Of a stretch of DNA of 64,000 nucleotides, positions 46,715-56,121 are shown piece by piece. The number at the start of each line of letters is the position of its first letter. The first letter of the stretch is position 1. The DNA is from Methylobacterium sp. Leaf104. Its GTDB lineage: Bacteria; Pseudomonadota; Alphaproteobacteria; Rhizobiales; Beijerinckiaceae. The notes under the pieces are model-generated. The model was not told the origin of the DNA and made no database searches. It saw only the letters and a program-made list of their open reading frames with translations. Both the position numbers and the translations under genes were made by a program. Where the stretch lies: contig NZ_LMMZ01000002.1 of assembly GCF_001422885.1 (NCBI RefSeq), positions 147,320 through 211,319 on the forward strand, read 5' to 3'.

Positions 46715-48274
46715 CTACTCGGCGGCGAACAGGCCCGGCAGGCCGGATTCCGGCGCCGCCGGCGTGCCGGGCCTCGCCTCCAGCGGCGCCTTCGGGTCGC
46801 CCGGCCCGGTCTCGCAATTCAGGGCCGGCAGGGCGACGATGCGGTTGCCGCGGTAATCCATGCGGCACACGATGGTGCCGCGGGTCTCCACATAGGCGAG
46901 CAGGCGCCTGGCGCGGCCGGGCGAGCGGCTGCCGATGGCGCGCGCCAGGGCCTCGTCGCCGGGACAGGGCTCTCCGGCCAGCGCCGCCCGGGCCAGCAGC
47001 AGGAACAGGCCCTGGACCTCGTCCGGCAGGGTGGCGGCGACCCCTTGCGCCTCCTCCCAGCGCCCGTCCGCCTCGTCCGGGGCGACGTCGGCCCCGTCGA
47101 GCCCGGCCCGGGCGACGCCGAGGCGGCGGCGGAAGGCGGCCAGGCTGATGGCCTCGCCGTCGAGGCCGCGCATCCGGCAGCGCACGAGGAAGTCCTGGTA
47201 GACGACCGCCACCGGCTGGCCGCCGGCATCCGGGTCGGCGGCGATGCCGCGCAGGACGGCGTCGAGCCCGGCCCGGACCGCCTCCTCGCTCAGGGGCTCG
47301 GGCGCCTCCACCGGCTCGGGGCGGTAGGCGCTGAGCTCGCGCATGAGGTCGGCCGGCGTGGCCCGCGGCACCGGCGGCGTGCGCGGCGCCGGGGCCCAGC
47401 CCGGCGCCGGCTCGTCCGCTGAGCGGGTGAGGATGAGCGCGCGCAGGTCCGCATCCGCCGGGGCGGGCAGCGGCACGAGCTTGGGCGAGCCGGAGCGCGC
47501 GGACGTGGTCACCGGGCCGATGCGCAGGGCGAGCGGCCGCCGGCTGAGCGCCGGGCCCAGCGCCACGAACTCGCCGCGCGAGAGGTCGCGAAAGCGCTCG
47601 GCGCCGCGCCGGTCGAGGCCGAGGAGGTCGGCCGCACGCGCCATGTCGATGTCGAGGAAGGTGCGGCCCATCAGGAAGTTGGTGGCCTCGGCCGCGACGT
47701 TCTTGGCGAGCTTGGCGAGGCGCTGCGTGGCGATGATGCCGGCCAAGCCCCGCTTGCGGCCCCGGCACATCAGGTTGGTCATGGCGCCGAGCGAGGCCTT
47801 GCGGGCCTCGTCCGAGACGTCGCCGGCCGCGGCGGGGGCGAAGATCTGCGCCTCGTCGACGACGATCAGGGCCGGGTGCCAGTGGCTGCGCTCGGCCTCG
47901 AACAGGCCGCCGAGGAAGGCGGCCGCCGCGCGCATCTGCGCCTCCATGTCGAGGCTCTCCAGGGTGAGCACCACCGAGACCCGGTGCGCCCGCACCCGCG
48001 CGGCGATGGCCTGGAGGTCCGCCTCCCCGTGGGCGCCGTCCACCACCACGTGGCCGTAGGCCTCGGCCAGCGTGACGAAGTCGCCCTCGGGGTCGATCAC
48101 CACCTGCTGCACCGCGCCGGCGCTCTGCTCCAGCAGGCGCCGCAGCAGGTGCGACTTGCCCGAGCCCGAATTGCCCTGGACCAGGAGACGCGTGGCCAGG
48201 AGCTCCTCGAGATCGAGGCGCGCGGGCTCCGCCCCCGGCCCCATGCTCAGACCCATCTCGATGCCGACCGTCAT
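46715..48274 (-). CDS. HerA/FtsK-type ATPase with DUF87 domain
   Basis: Motor ATPase of 519 residues. The N-terminal DUF87 core has LLVQGNSGSGKSHLLRRLLE (Walker A at 34-41), QVVIDPEGDFVTLAEAYG, PALIVVDEAQIFAP (Walker B) and a sensor/arginine region MCRGRKRGLAGIIATQRLAKL. The second half (about 260-519) is Pro/Ala-rich with a helical module, possibly winged-helix, and no known domain. HerA proteins translocate DNA with NurA nuclease or within defence systems; here no nuclease, SIR2 or DUF4297 gene is adjacent, so it is probably a stand-alone housekeeping or plasmid-type ATPase. It is convergent with the solute-binding protein gene. Confidence 0.8.
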   Translation of the reverse strand: MTVGIEMGLSMGPGAEPARLDLEELLATRLLVQGNSGSGKSHLLRRLLEQSAGAVQQVVIDPEGDFVTLAEAYGHVVVDGAHGEADLQAIAARVRAHRVSVVLTLESLDMEAQMRAAAAFLGGLFEAERSHWHPALIVVDEAQIFAPAAAGDVSDEARKASLGAMTNLMCRGRKRGLAGIIATQRLAKLAKNVAAEATNFLMGRTFLDIDMARAADLLGLDRRGAERFRDLSRGEFVALGPALSRRPLALRIGPVTTSARSGSPKLVPLPAPADADLRALILTRSADEPAPGWAPAPRTPPVPRATPADLMRELSAYRPEPVEAPEPLSEEAVRAGLDAVLRGIAADPDAGGQPVAVVYQDFLVRCRMRGLDGEAISLAAFRRRLGVARAGLDGADVAPDEADGRWEEAQGVAATLPDEVQGLFLLLARAALAGEPCPGDEALARAIGSRSPGRARRLLAYVETRGTIVCRMDYRGNRIVALPALNCETGPGDPKAPLEARPGTPAAPESGLPGLFAAE

Positions 48275-48687
48275 GCCTGCTCCGGCTCCCGCGCCGGGGC
48301 TCGTCCCGGGCGCTCCTCAAGGCTCTCGCACGAAGGTCTTAACACGCGCGCCCTCCGGCCGGTCCGCCCGCCCGGGCCGGCATCCACAGGCCAGGGGCCG
48401 CAGCCCGGCCGGGGGCGGACCGGGAGAATGCCGGTTCGTTCCACGTCTGTTCGAGCGGCCTCCCGCGGCTCTGCCCATATTCCTAGGACTATGAGCATAG
48501 GCCCAAAGTCCTGGGACTTTCGACTTAGGAGCTCCGTTTCCGGGCTTCGCTGCGGGAACGAAATCGGAACCTCCGTTGGCGCGGAAGCCGGCACGGCCCG
48601 GCATCGCTCTCCCGATCGGCACTAAGTTGCACACGAATCCGGGGCCGGCCCTTGCCGCACGGGTGGCCTGATCCAGGTAATCCGTCC
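48275..48687. promoter_or_regulatory. Divergent region with clustered inverted repeats
   Basis: 413 bp without a gene. Between 48480 and 48530 is an AT-richer cluster of related sequences: cctaggact, catagg, the palindrome aaagtcc-tg-ggacttt (48505-48520), and cttagga. The repeated AGGACT/AGTCCT core suggests several sites for one regulator, or a strong hairpin. It lies upstream of both the HerA-like ATPase gene (minus) and the small secreted protein gene (plus). Confidence 0.5.
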
Positions 48688-48894
48688 ATGAACCCGATCC
48701 TCGTCGTCGCCCTCGTCTGCGCCTCCACCGTCCAGGCTCCGGATTGCTCCCGCGAAACGGCTCTCGACATCATCACCGGCCCGGCCCACACCCTGCAGGA
48801 ATGCCTGGTGCAGGGGCCGGTCCTCGCCGCCAGTGCCGGGCACGGCAACGGGACGGGCACCTACGTGAAGACGCGCTGCGAACCGCGGCGCTGA
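48688..48894 (+). CDS. Small secreted protein, four cysteines
   Basis: Hypothetical exported protein of 68 residues: a hydrophobic start (MNPILVVALVCASTVQA), then APDCSRETALDIITGPAHTL, a middle Cys in LQECLVQG and a C-terminal KTRCEPRR. The cysteine spacing suggests disulfide bonds in the periplasm. No family is recognised with confidence. It is 22 bp before another small gene on the same strand. Confidence 0.55.
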   Translation: MNPILVVALVCASTVQAPDCSRETALDIITGPAHTLQECLVQGPVLAASAGHGNGTGTYVKTRCEPRR

Positions 48895-48916
48895 GCCGGC
48901 CGGAACGGAGCCGCCG

Positions 48917-49201
48917 ATGGACGATGTCAGCCCCGAACGCGCGGTGATGATCCGCCTGCGCGCCCGCCTCGCCGTGGTGGAGCGCGCCGCCTGGTTCGGC
49001 CTCGTCCAGGCCATGCGCGCGCAGCCGGCCGAGACCGAGGCCTATCTCACGGCCGAGCGGGCCAAGTGCGCCGAGGGCTTCGGCCAGCGCGGCTGGGCCG
49101 CCGACCTGACGGAGGCCGAGCGCGCGATGCTCGGGGCCGAGGTCGATGCGGGGCTCGCCGGCCTCATCGCGGATGCCAAGGCCGAACTCGGCCAGAGCTG
49201 A
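48917..49201 (+). CDS. Small helical hypothetical protein
   Basis: Cytoplasmic protein of 94 residues, predicted almost entirely helical (VMIRLRARLAVVERAAWFGL; LTEAERAMLGAEVDAGLAGL). No signal peptide, membrane helix or recognised motif. It is likely co-transcribed with the preceding small secreted protein gene and converges with the P1 peptidase gene 34 bp away. Confidence 0.55.
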   Translation: MDDVSPERAVMIRLRARLAVVERAAWFGLVQAMRAQPAETEAYLTAERAKCAEGFGQRGWAADLTEAERAMLGAEVDAGLAGLIADAKAELGQS

Positions 49202-49235
49202 GCCGGCGATTCCCGAGCCGAAGCGCGGCCGAGCC

Positions 49236-50252
49236 TCATCCCCCGAAGCGGTCCGCCCAGGCCGGCGGCCCGGCCCAGCCGGGCGGCACCGTCGCCCGAT
49301 GCACGCCGATCGCCACCGCGCGGGCCAGCGTGCGCGCCGCCGCGTCGCCGATCCGTGCGAGGTCCGTGACGGGGTCGGCCAGGGCGACCCGGCCGGTGGA
49401 GACGGCGAACACCACGTCGCCGTCGAGCGGCGTGTGCACGGGATGGATCGCCCGGGCGAGGCCGTCCTGGGCCATCACGGCGAGGCGGCGCGCCTGGGCC
49501 TTGGTGAGGGCGGCGTCGGTGGCGACCACCGCCAGGGTCGTGCTCGCCCCGGCCGGGGCCTTGCGCGGCGGCCAGTCGAAGGCGTCGGCCGGCATCGCGG
49601 CGGGAAACCCCAATCCACCGAACTCGCCGCCGATCTCGTAGGGGCCGGCCCAGAAATGCGGCCCCGCCCCCACCGTCACCCGGCCGAAGGCGTTCACCGC
49701 CACCAGGGCGCCGACCCGCACGGCCGAGCCCGCGACATCCCGCAGACCGTCCACCTCCGCCGAGGCGGAGCCGATCCCGCCCTTCAGGTTCGCGGTGGCG
49801 GCCCCCGTCCCGGCCCCGACGGAGCCGAGGGCGACGTCGCGGGTCGCCGCCACCGCCGCCGCGTGGCCGAGGTCGCGGTAGGGCGCGTACCGGCCCCAGG
49901 CCTTGTCGCCGCCGTTGAGGAGGTCGAACAGGATCGCGGCCGGCACGATCGGCACCCGGGCCGGGCCGACGGCGAAGCCGCGCCCGGTCTCGGCCAGATG
50001 CGCGACGACGCCGGCGGCGGCATCGAGGCCGAAGGCCGAGCCCCCGGACAGCACCAGGGCGTCGATGCGCTCGACCGTGCGCTCGGGGTCGAGGAGGTCG
50101 GTCTCGCGGGTGCCGGGGCCGCCGCCGCGCACGTCGACGCCCGCCACCACGGGGTCGTCGAACAGGAGCGCGGTGACGCCGCTGGCGAGGCGCGGATCGG
50201 TGGCGTGGCCGACCCGGAGGCCGGCGATGTCGGTGATGCGGTTGGTCAGCAC
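49236..50252 (-). CDS. P1-family (DmpA-like) aminopeptidase
   Basis: Ntn-hydrolase-type peptidase of 338 residues, related to DmpA and BapA. Family stretches are ITDIAGLRVGHATDPRLASGVT, ETDLLDPERTVERIDALVLSGGSAFGLDAAAGV, GSVGAGTGAATANLKGGIGSAS and VAVNAFGRV. The segment APAGASTTLAVVATDAALTKAQ is where these enzymes cut themselves to expose a Ser/Thr nucleophile, so a Ser or Thr here is the predicted catalytic residue. Members cleave L-aminopeptide, D-amino-acid or beta-amino-acid N-termini; which one cannot be told. Translation starts at a GTG with a strong ggaggaggtga site upstream. Confidence 0.88.
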   Translation of the reverse strand: MLTNRITDIAGLRVGHATDPRLASGVTALLFDDPVVAGVDVRGGGPGTRETDLLDPERTVERIDALVLSGGSAFGLDAAAGVVAHLAETGRGFAVGPARVPIVPAAILFDLLNGGDKAWGRYAPYRDLGHAAAVAATRDVALGSVGAGTGAATANLKGGIGSASAEVDGLRDVAGSAVRVGALVAVNAFGRVTVGAGPHFWAGPYEIGGEFGGLGFPAAMPADAFDWPPRKAPAGASTTLAVVATDAALTKAQARRLAVMAQDGLARAIHPVHTPLDGDVVFAVSTGRVALADPVTDLARIGDAAARTLARAVAIGVHRATVPPGWAGPPAWADRFGG

Positions 50253-50326
50253 GGGGTCACCTCCTCCCGGGCGGCCAGGATCGCACGCGCCGGGGTTCCG
50301 GGCGAGGGGTTCCGGGCGACCGCCCG

Positions 50327-51184
50327 TCAGCCCGCCCGCGCCCGCCGCGCGGCGCGATAGGCGTCGACGGCGTAGATCGCCAGCGCCAGCCAGATCAGCC
50401 CGAACAGCAGGGCGCGGTGCGGCTCCAGGCGCTCGCCGTAGACGAGGGTGCTGAGGATGAGGAGGCAGGAGGGGGCGAGGTACTGCATCAGCCCGAGGGT
50501 CGCCAGGGTGAGCCGCTCGGCGGCGGCCGCGAACCAGATCAGCGGCAGCGCCGTGGTGGCCCCGGTGAGCAGGACGAGGCCGGCGCGCACGGGGTCGCCC
50601 TGGATCACCGGCGGCGCGAAGGCCGCGAGGTAGATCAGCGCCACCGGCAGCAGCACCAGCGTCTCGGCGGCGAAGCCCACCATGGCGTCGACGCCGACGA
50701 CCTTGCGGGCGAGCCCGTAGAGCGAGAAGCTGCCGGCCAGTGCGAGTGAGACCCAGGGCAGGCTCCCCGCCAGGGCGACGGCCAGGAGCACGGCGCCGGC
50801 GGCCAGCGCCACCGCCGCGGCCTGGACCGGGCGCAGGCGCTCGCCCAGCACCACGGCGCCCAAGCCCACGCTCATCAGCGGGTTGATGAAGTAGCCCAGG
50901 CTCGCGTCGAGCATGTGCCCGGACTGCACGGCCTGGAGGTAGAGGAGCCAGTTCACGCCGATCAGCCCGGCCGACAGGACGAGGAGCCCGTGCCGGCGCA
51001 CCAGGGGGAAGGGGTTCCGGATCCGGCGGCGCAGGGCCGCCAGCAGCCCGGCGACGAGCAGGCTCGACCAGACGATGCGGTGGGCCAGGATGCTCGGGGC
51101 GGGCACGGCGTCGAGCAGGCGGAAATGCACCGGGACCACGAGGCCCCAGCTCAGATAGGCGCCGAGCGCGTAGATCAGACCCAA
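50327..51184 (-). CDS. rarD: EamA-family permease, RarD type
   Basis: Ten-helix inner-membrane protein of the drug/metabolite transporter superfamily, 285 residues. It has the RarD signature start GLIYALGAYLSWGLVVPVHFRLL and VNWLLYLQAVQSGHMLDASLGYFINPLMSV, plus LTLATLGLMQYLAPSCLLIL in the second EamA repeat. RarD is annotated for chloramphenicol sensitivity but its true substrate is unsettled. Translation appears to begin at a TTG preceded by ggggagg at good spacing. It stands between the P1 peptidase and a small membrane protein gene on the same strand. Confidence 0.88.
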   Translation of the reverse strand: MGLIYALGAYLSWGLVVPVHFRLLDAVPAPSILAHRIVWSSLLVAGLLAALRRRIRNPFPLVRRHGLLVLSAGLIGVNWLLYLQAVQSGHMLDASLGYFINPLMSVGLGAVVLGERLRPVQAAAVALAAGAVLLAVALAGSLPWVSLALAGSFSLYGLARKVVGVDAMVGFAAETLVLLPVALIYLAAFAPPVIQGDPVRAGLVLLTGATTALPLIWFAAAAERLTLATLGLMQYLAPSCLLILSTLVYGERLEPHRALLFGLIWLALAIYAVDAYRAARRARAG

Positions 51185-51329
51185 AGGCCGCCTCCCCCTG
51201 CCGTGCCGTCCGCCTTGCCGGCCCGTCCGGGCCGCCGGCCCGCGGGGGACCGGGCGCGGCTTATAGCAGGCGCTCGGGGACCCGCCCGTGCGGGATGGCG
51301 CATGGCGGGGGCGCGCGCCGCGGGTGCGC

Positions 51330-51887
51330 TCAGCGCGTGCGGGCGAGGGTGACGGCGGGGTCGCCGCGCATCAGGGCGTTCAGGCGCTCGGTGTCGAAGC
51401 CCTCGGCGGCCTTCCTGGCCGGCTTCGGGGCCGGCGCGGCGGCGACCCTGGCCACGGGCTTGGCCGGGATCCGGCCCGCCGCCTCGCGGGCGGTGGTCTC
51501 CCGGGTGGCGGTCTCGCGCGTGGTGGAGGCCTTGGGCACGGGGGGCCGGGTGACGGTCTGGCGGGCGACGGCGTCGCGCCCGAGGATGTCGCTGATCGAG
51601 GGGCCGGTCTCGGACGGGAGCGAGCCCGTCACGGTGGGCTCGGGCGGGCGGATCCGGGTGAGGGCGGCCACCGGCGCGGCGGAGGCCTTGGGCGCCGGAT
51701 GGTCGAGCCGGTCGACGCAGGCGAAGGCGATGATCAGGGCGCTGCCGCCGAAGACGCTGCCGACGACGATGTTCCGCAGGATACGCAAGGGACGGGCTTC
51801 CCGGATACGCGAGTACCGGAATGGATTTAGCGCATCGGCGTTAACGAACCGGAGCCCGCCCGGGCGCGCGGCGTCCTGCGCCGGCAC
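51330..51887 (-). CDS. Single-span membrane protein of unknown function
   Basis: Protein of up to 185 residues (GTG start at the far end; the true start is uncertain because no good ribosome binding site is seen). A probable transmembrane helix, LRNIVVGSVFGGSALIIAFA, near residues 37-56 is followed by a Pro/Thr/Ala/Arg-rich tail with repeated TTRETATRETTARE and a basic PKPARKA stretch. This resembles small inner-membrane proteins with disordered periplasmic tails. No family is recognised. The codon usage is like that of neighbouring genes. Confidence 0.5.
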   Translation of the reverse strand: MPAQDAARPGGLRFVNADALNPFRYSRIREARPLRILRNIVVGSVFGGSALIIAFACVDRLDHPAPKASAAPVAALTRIRPPEPTVTGSLPSETGPSISDILGRDAVARQTVTRPPVPKASTTRETATRETTAREAAGRIPAKPVARVAAAPAPKPARKAAEGFDTERLNALMRGDPAVTLARTR

Positions 51888-51899
51888 ACCTTTCCCCGC

Positions 51900-52628
51900 T
51901 CACAGGATGCGGGCGAGGAAGTCCCGGGTGCGGGGATGCGCGGGGCGATCGAAGAAGGCCTCGGGCGGCGCCGCCTCGACGATCTGGCCCTCGTCCATGA
52001 ACACCACCCGGTCGGCGACCCGCCGGGCGAAGCCCATCTCGTGGGTGACGCAGAGCATGGTCATGCCGCGGCCGGCCAGGTCCGTCATGGTGTCGAGCAC
52101 CTCCTGCACCATCTCGGGGTCGAGGGCCGAGGTCGGCTCGTCGAACAGCATCACCGCCGGGTCGAGGCAGAGGGCGCGGGCGATGGCGACGCGCTGCTGC
52201 TGGCCGCCGGAGAGCTGGCCGGGATAGCGGGCGGCCAGATCCGCGATGGCGAGGCGCGCGAGCTCGTCCCGCGCCCGCGCCTCGGCGGCCCGGCGTCCGA
52301 TCCCGCGCCCGTGGATCGGCGCCAGGGTGCAGTTCTCCAGGACGGTGAGGTGGGGAAACAGGTTGAAGTGCTGGAACACCATGCCGACGGCGCGCCGCAC
52401 CGACGGGATGCGGGCGGGGGTGAGGTCGCGGCCCTCCACCCGGACGGTGCCGCCCTGATACGGCTCGAGGCCGTTGACGCAGCGGATCAGGGTCGACTTG
52501 CCCGAGCCCGAAGGGCCGCAGATCACGATCCTCTCGGACCGGGCGACCGTGAGCGAGACCGCGCGCAGGACGTGGGCGCTGCCGAACCACTTGTTCACGG
52601 CGCGGAATTCGACGGCGGGCGCGGTCAT
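51900..52628 (-). CDS. aapP: Amino-acid ABC importer, ATP-binding subunit
   Basis: ATPase that powers uptake of polar amino acids, 242 residues. Walker A is GPSGSGKST, the Q-loop is [16 protein letters not shown], the signature is [15 protein letters not shown], Walker B is [14 protein letters not shown], and the H-loop His is in CVTHEMGFA. It matches the GltL/GlnQ/AapP group. The gene is fourth in the minus-strand order J-Q-M-P and overlaps aapM by 4 bp. Confidence 0.94.
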   Translation of the reverse strand: MTAPAVEFRAVNKWFGSAHVLRAVSLTVARSERIVICGPSGSGKSTLIRCVNGLEPYQGGTVRVEGRDLTPARIPSVRRAVGMVFQHFNLFPHLTVLENCTLAPIHGRGIGRRAAEARARDELARLAIADLAARYPGQLSGGQQQRVAIARALCLDPAVMLFDEPTSALDPEMVQEVLDTMTDLAGRGMTMLCVTHEMGFARRVADRVVFMDEGQIVEAAPPEAFFDRPAHPRTRDFLARIL

Positions 52629-53761
52629 GCCCGGCCCCGCTCGCCGGCGGCCAGGCGCCGCTCGATGAAGGCGGCGTAGCGCGCCATCGAGAAGCAGACC
52701 GCGAGGTAGAACAGGGCGGCGAAGGCGTAGGCCGTGGCCGGAATCGTCGGCGCCGACCAGCGCGGATCGGCACGCGCCGCCTCCAGCACCCGGATGAAGT
52801 CGGCGATCCCCACGATGGAGACGAGCGTCGTGTCCTTGAACAGGCCGATCAGGGTGTTGACGATGCCCGGCACCACCACCTTGAGGGCCTGGGGCAGGAC
52901 GACGAGGCGCATGGCCTGCCACCGGGTCAGACCCAGCGCCAGGGCCGCCCGCCCCTGCCCCTCGGGGACGGCCTGCAGGCCGCCGCGCACCACCTCGGCC
53001 ATGTAGGCGGAGGCGAACAGCGCGATGCCGACGAGCGGCCGCACCAGCCGGTCCACGGTGAGGTCCCCGGGCAGGAACAGCGGCAGCATCACGTTGGCCA
53101 TGAACAGCACGGTGATCAGCGGCACCCCGCGCCAGAACTCGATGAAGCCGATGCAGGCATAGCGCAGGACCGGCAGCTCGGAGCGCCGCCCCAGCGCCAG
53201 CAGGATGCCCAGCGGCAGGGAGGCGACGATGCCCACCAGCGAGACCACCAGGGTCACCAGGATGCCGCCCCACAGGCTGGTGGCGACGGGGGCGAGGCCG
53301 AGGACAGCAGTCCCCGAGAGGAGCCCGTAGGACAGGAGCGGGCCGACGAGGAAGACGAAGACCGCCCCGAGGCCGCGGCGCGGCGCGTCGAGCCACAGCA
53401 TCCAGGCCGTGCCCAGGGCCACGAGGCCGAAGAACAGGTTCGGGCGCCAGCGCTCGGCCGCCGGGTAGGAGCCGTAGACCAGGTAGTTGATCTTGGCGCC
53501 GACGAAGGCCCAGCAGGCGCCGACGGCGCGCCCGGCGACCTCGGGGCGGCAGGCCTCGCCCGAATTCCCGCTCCAGACCGCGTCGGTGACGAGGAAGCGG
53601 AACACCGGCGGCAGCAGGAGCGCCAGCCCGGCCAGGATCACCAGCGTCGTCAGGGTGTTGCCGGGCCCCGAGAACAGGTTCGTCCGGAGCCAGCCGGCGG
53701 GGCCGCCGGTCCGGCGCGGGGGCGGGGCCGGCGGCAGGAGGGTCTCGCGGACGCGGGTCAT
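52625..53761 (-). CDS. aapM: Amino-acid ABC importer, permease AapM
   Basis: Inner-membrane permease of 378 residues. The long N-terminal half has extra helices and a periplasmic loop (the Cys-containing [20 protein letters not shown]), as in AapM. The C-terminal half is the HisM-type domain with [52 protein letters not shown] (EAA loop, in overlapping pieces) and [17 protein letters not shown]. The long form distinguishes Aap/Bzt permeases from ordinary HisM/GltK. The start is 13 bp after the aapQ stop. Confidence 0.93.
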   Translation of the reverse strand: MTRVRETLLPPAPPPRRTGGPAGWLRTNLFSGPGNTLTTLVILAGLALLLPPVFRFLVTDAVWSGNSGEACRPEVAGRAVGACWAFVGAKINYLVYGSYPAAERWRPNLFFGLVALGTAWMLWLDAPRRGLGAVFVFLVGPLLSYGLLSGTAVLGLAPVATSLWGGILVTLVVSLVGIVASLPLGILLALGRRSELPVLRYACIGFIEFWRGVPLITVLFMANVMLPLFLPGDLTVDRLVRPLVGIALFASAYMAEVVRGGLQAVPEGQGRAALALGLTRWQAMRLVVLPQALKVVVPGIVNTLIGLFKDTTLVSIVGIADFIRVLEAARADPRWSAPTIPATAYAFAALFYLAVCFSMARYAAFIERRLAAGERGRA

Positions 53762-53774
53762 GGAGCGATCGACC

Positions 53775-54953
53775 TCATCGCGTCACCGGGGCCGCGCGGC
53801 GGTCGTAGGCGTTCATCAGCGCGGCGAGGCCGAGGCTCAGGGTCAGGTAGACCGCCATGGTGATCGCCACGACCTCGACGGCCTGGTTGGTCTGGTTGAG
53901 CACCGTGCCCATGAAGACGTGGACGAGGTCGGGATAGCCGATCAGCACCGCCAGGGACGAGTTCTTCGTCACGTTGAGGTACTGGCTGGTGAGCGGCGGC
54001 ACGATCACCCGCATGGCCTGCGGGATGGTGACGAGGCGCAAGGCCTTGGCCCGGCCGAGGCCCAGGGCGGCGGCCGCCTCCCCCTGCCCCCGGTCCACGC
54101 TGTTGAGGCCGGCGCGCACGATCTCGGCGATGAAGGCCGCCGTGTAGGTGGACAATCCGAGGAGCAGGGCGGCGAATTCCGGCAGGATCCCAAGGCCGCC
54201 CTCCGGCCCGAAGGGGCCGGGAGACGGCCAGGCGATCCCAACGGGATGCCCCGCGAGGGCGAGCCCGAGCCAGGCGAGCGCCGGCGGCCCGAGCGCCAGG
54301 GCGAGGGCCGGCCCCGCGAACCGGCCGGGTTCGGCCCCGGCCCCGGCGCGCCGGGCCGCGCGTCGCGCCCAGACCGCGGCCCCGACGATTCCCGCCCCGA
54401 AGGCCAGGGGCACGAGCGAGCCGAATCCGAAAAACTCCGGGCGCGGCAGGACCAGCCCGCGCTGGCTGAGATAGGCCCCGCCCCAGGCGGCCGGACGCTG
54501 CGCCTCGGGCAGCGCCACCCGCACGGCCACGTACCAGACCAGGAGCTGGAGCAGCAGCGGCAGGTTGCGCAGGGTCTCGACATAGGTGGCCGCCAGGGTC
54601 CGGGCGAGCCAGTTCGGCGAGAGCCGGGCGATGCCGACGGCGAATCCGATCAGCGTGGCCAGCCCGATGGCGAGGCCCGAGACCAGGAGCGTGTTGAGGA
54701 GGCCGACGCAAAACGCGTCGAGATAGGTCGAGGTGGCGGCCGCGTAGGGGATCAGCCGCTGGCCGATGTCGAACCCGGCGGCCCGCGCGAGGAAGCCGAA
54801 GCCGGCGGTGATGCCCTGGCGCGCGAGCTTTTCGGACGCGTTGGCGACGGCGAGATAGGCCAGCCCGGCGAGTGCGAGCGCGACGAGGGCCTGGAGCACG
54901 AGGGCGCGCGCGGATCTCGGTGCCGATCCGGGCCGGGGCGGACCGGCCCTCAC
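53775..54953 (-). CDS. aapQ: Amino-acid ABC importer, permease AapQ
   Basis: Second permease subunit, 392 residues. It begins at a GTG that overlaps the aapJ stop (GTGA). It has the extended N-terminal region, TYVETLRNLPLLLQLLVWY, a large central insert (about residues 150-265) of hydrophobic and Pro-rich sequence, and the EAA loop GLNSVDRGQGEAAAALGLGRAK. The ending SLGLAALMNAYDRRAAPVTR is typical. Together with AapM it forms the heterodimeric channel of the general L-amino-acid permease. Confidence 0.93.
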   Translation of the reverse strand: MRAGPPRPGSAPRSARALVLQALVALALAGLAYLAVANASEKLARQGITAGFGFLARAAGFDIGQRLIPYAAATSTYLDAFCVGLLNTLLVSGLAIGLATLIGFAVGIARLSPNWLARTLAATYVETLRNLPLLLQLLVWYVAVRVALPEAQRPAAWGGAYLSQRGLVLPRPEFFGFGSLVPLAFGAGIVGAAVWARRAARRAGAGAEPGRFAGPALALALGPPALAWLGLALAGHPVGIAWPSPGPFGPEGGLGILPEFAALLLGLSTYTAAFIAEIVRAGLNSVDRGQGEAAAALGLGRAKALRLVTIPQAMRVIVPPLTSQYLNVTKNSSLAVLIGYPDLVHVFMGTVLNQTNQAVEVVAITMAVYLTLSLGLAALMNAYDRRAAPVTR

Positions 54954-55978
54954 CGGATCGGCGGCCCGTATTGCAGGCCCCCGTTGGTCCAGAGGGCGTT
55001 CAGCCCGCGCGGGATCTTCAGGGGCGTGCCGTCGCCGAGGTTGCGGGCGAAGACGTCGCCGTAATTGCCCACATGATGGACGATCCGGTAGGCCCAGTCG
55101 CCGGTCAGCCCGAGGCCCTGGCCGTACTTGCCCTCCAGCCCGAGGATGCGCTTCACCTCCGGGCTCAGGGTCTCGCCCCGGAGCCGGTCCACGTTCTCCT
55201 GCGTGATCCCCGCCTCCTCCGCGTCGATCATGGCGTAGTGGGTCCAGGCCACGAGGTCGCGCCAGGCATCGTCGCCCTGGCGCACGCCGGGCGCGAAGGG
55301 CTCCTTCGAGATCGCCTCCTCCAGGATGACGTGCTCGTCGGGATGCGCGGTCTTCAGGCGCTCGCCGTAGAGGGAGGACTTGTCCGTCGAGTAGGCGTCG
55401 CAGCGGCCGGATTCGTAGGCGCCCAGCGTCTGCTCGCTGTTGGCGAAGGTGACGACCTGGTAGCTCAGGCCCCGGGTGCGGAACCAGTCGGCGGTGTTGA
55501 GCTCGGTGGTGGTGCCCTGCTGCAGGCAGATGGTCGCCCGGTCGAGCTGCTTGACCTGGCTGATGCCCAGGGATTTCCGAACCAGGAATCCCTGCCCGTC
55601 GAAGAAGGTGATCACCGGAAAGTTCATCGCGGCGGTGTCGCGCGACAGGGTCCAGGTGGTGTTGCGGGCCAGCACGTCGATCTCGCCCGATTGCAGGGCG
55701 GTGAAGCGCGCGGCCGAGGATTGCGGGATGAACCGCACCTTGTCGGGATCGTCGAAGATCGCGGCGGCGAGCGCCCGGCAGAAATCCACGTCGAGGCCGT
55801 GCCAGCGCCCCTGCCCGTCCGGCATGCTGAAGCCCGCCACCCCGCCGCTGACCCCGCAGACGAGGTGCCCGCGCGCCTTGACCTGGGCGAGGGTGTCGCC
55901 CTGCGCGAGCGTCGGGGCCGCGGCGAGGAGGGCGAGAAGCGGGATCGAGACCAGTCGCATGCGCGCATTGCGGGGCAT
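54950..55978 (-). CDS. aapJ: Amino-acid ABC importer, periplasmic binding protein
   Basis: Solute-binding protein of the general L-amino-acid permease, 342 residues. A signal peptide (residues 7-25, ending PTLAQG) is followed by LAQVKARGHLVCGVSGGVAGFSMPDGQGRWHGLDVDFCRAL (in overlapping pieces) and LQSGEIDVLARNTTWTLSRD, the exact AapJ signatures. The Cys in HLVCGV and those in CRAL and ICLQQ are family-typical. It is the first gene of the four-gene operon. In rhizobia this system takes up a wide range of L-amino acids and is nitrogen-regulated; no NtrC or sigma-54 site was recognised here. Confidence 0.95.
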   Translation of the reverse strand: MPRNARMRLVSIPLLALLAAAPTLAQGDTLAQVKARGHLVCGVSGGVAGFSMPDGQGRWHGLDVDFCRALAAAIFDDPDKVRFIPQSSAARFTALQSGEIDVLARNTTWTLSRDTAAMNFPVITFFDGQGFLVRKSLGISQVKQLDRATICLQQGTTTELNTADWFRTRGLSYQVVTFANSEQTLGAYESGRCDAYSTDKSSLYGERLKTAHPDEHVILEEAISKEPFAPGVRQGDDAWRDLVAWTHYAMIDAEEAGITQENVDRLRGETLSPEVKRILGLEGKYGQGLGLTGDWAYRIVHHVGNYGDVFARNLGDGTPLKIPRGLNALWTNGGLQYGPPIR

Positions 55979-56039
55979 CGGGCGGCGGGGTCAAGCCGGG
56001 GGGACCGTCCAGAGCGCGCACCGATCATTCGGCCCGCAC

Positions 56040-56078
56040 CGTCATTCCGGGTCGCCGCAGGCGAGCCCGGAATCCAGA
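56040..56078 (+). repeat. Left 39-nt palindromic arm of the GIY-YIG unit
   Basis: Begins cgtcattccggg and ends cccggaatccaga. Internally attccgggtcgcc pairs with ggcgagcccggaat with one bulged g and a gca loop. 37 of 39 positions match the left arm in the secD-secF gap. It lies 43 bp after the nuclease stop codon and lacks a T run, so it is not an ordinary terminator. Confidence 0.9.
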
Positions 56079-56121
56079 CGCGCGCGGCCGGGCAAGCACC
56101 CGCATCGTCCGCGGGGCGGCC

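Noticed and set aside
46715..48274. HerA-like ATPase as part of an anti-phage system
   Set aside because: No NurA, SIR2, DUF4297 or other effector gene is adjacent; neighbours are a binding protein and small hypothetical genes.
45471..48320. Open frame of about 949 codons on the minus strand across the solute-binding and HerA-like genes
   Set aside because: Not in the frame of the HerA-like protein and without motifs; both underlying genes have clear family signatures.
56040..56078. Ordinary rho-independent terminator for the GIY-YIG gene
   Set aside because: No T run follows on the minus strand, an inverted copy occurs upstream of the gene, and the same sequence appears in the secD-secF gap.
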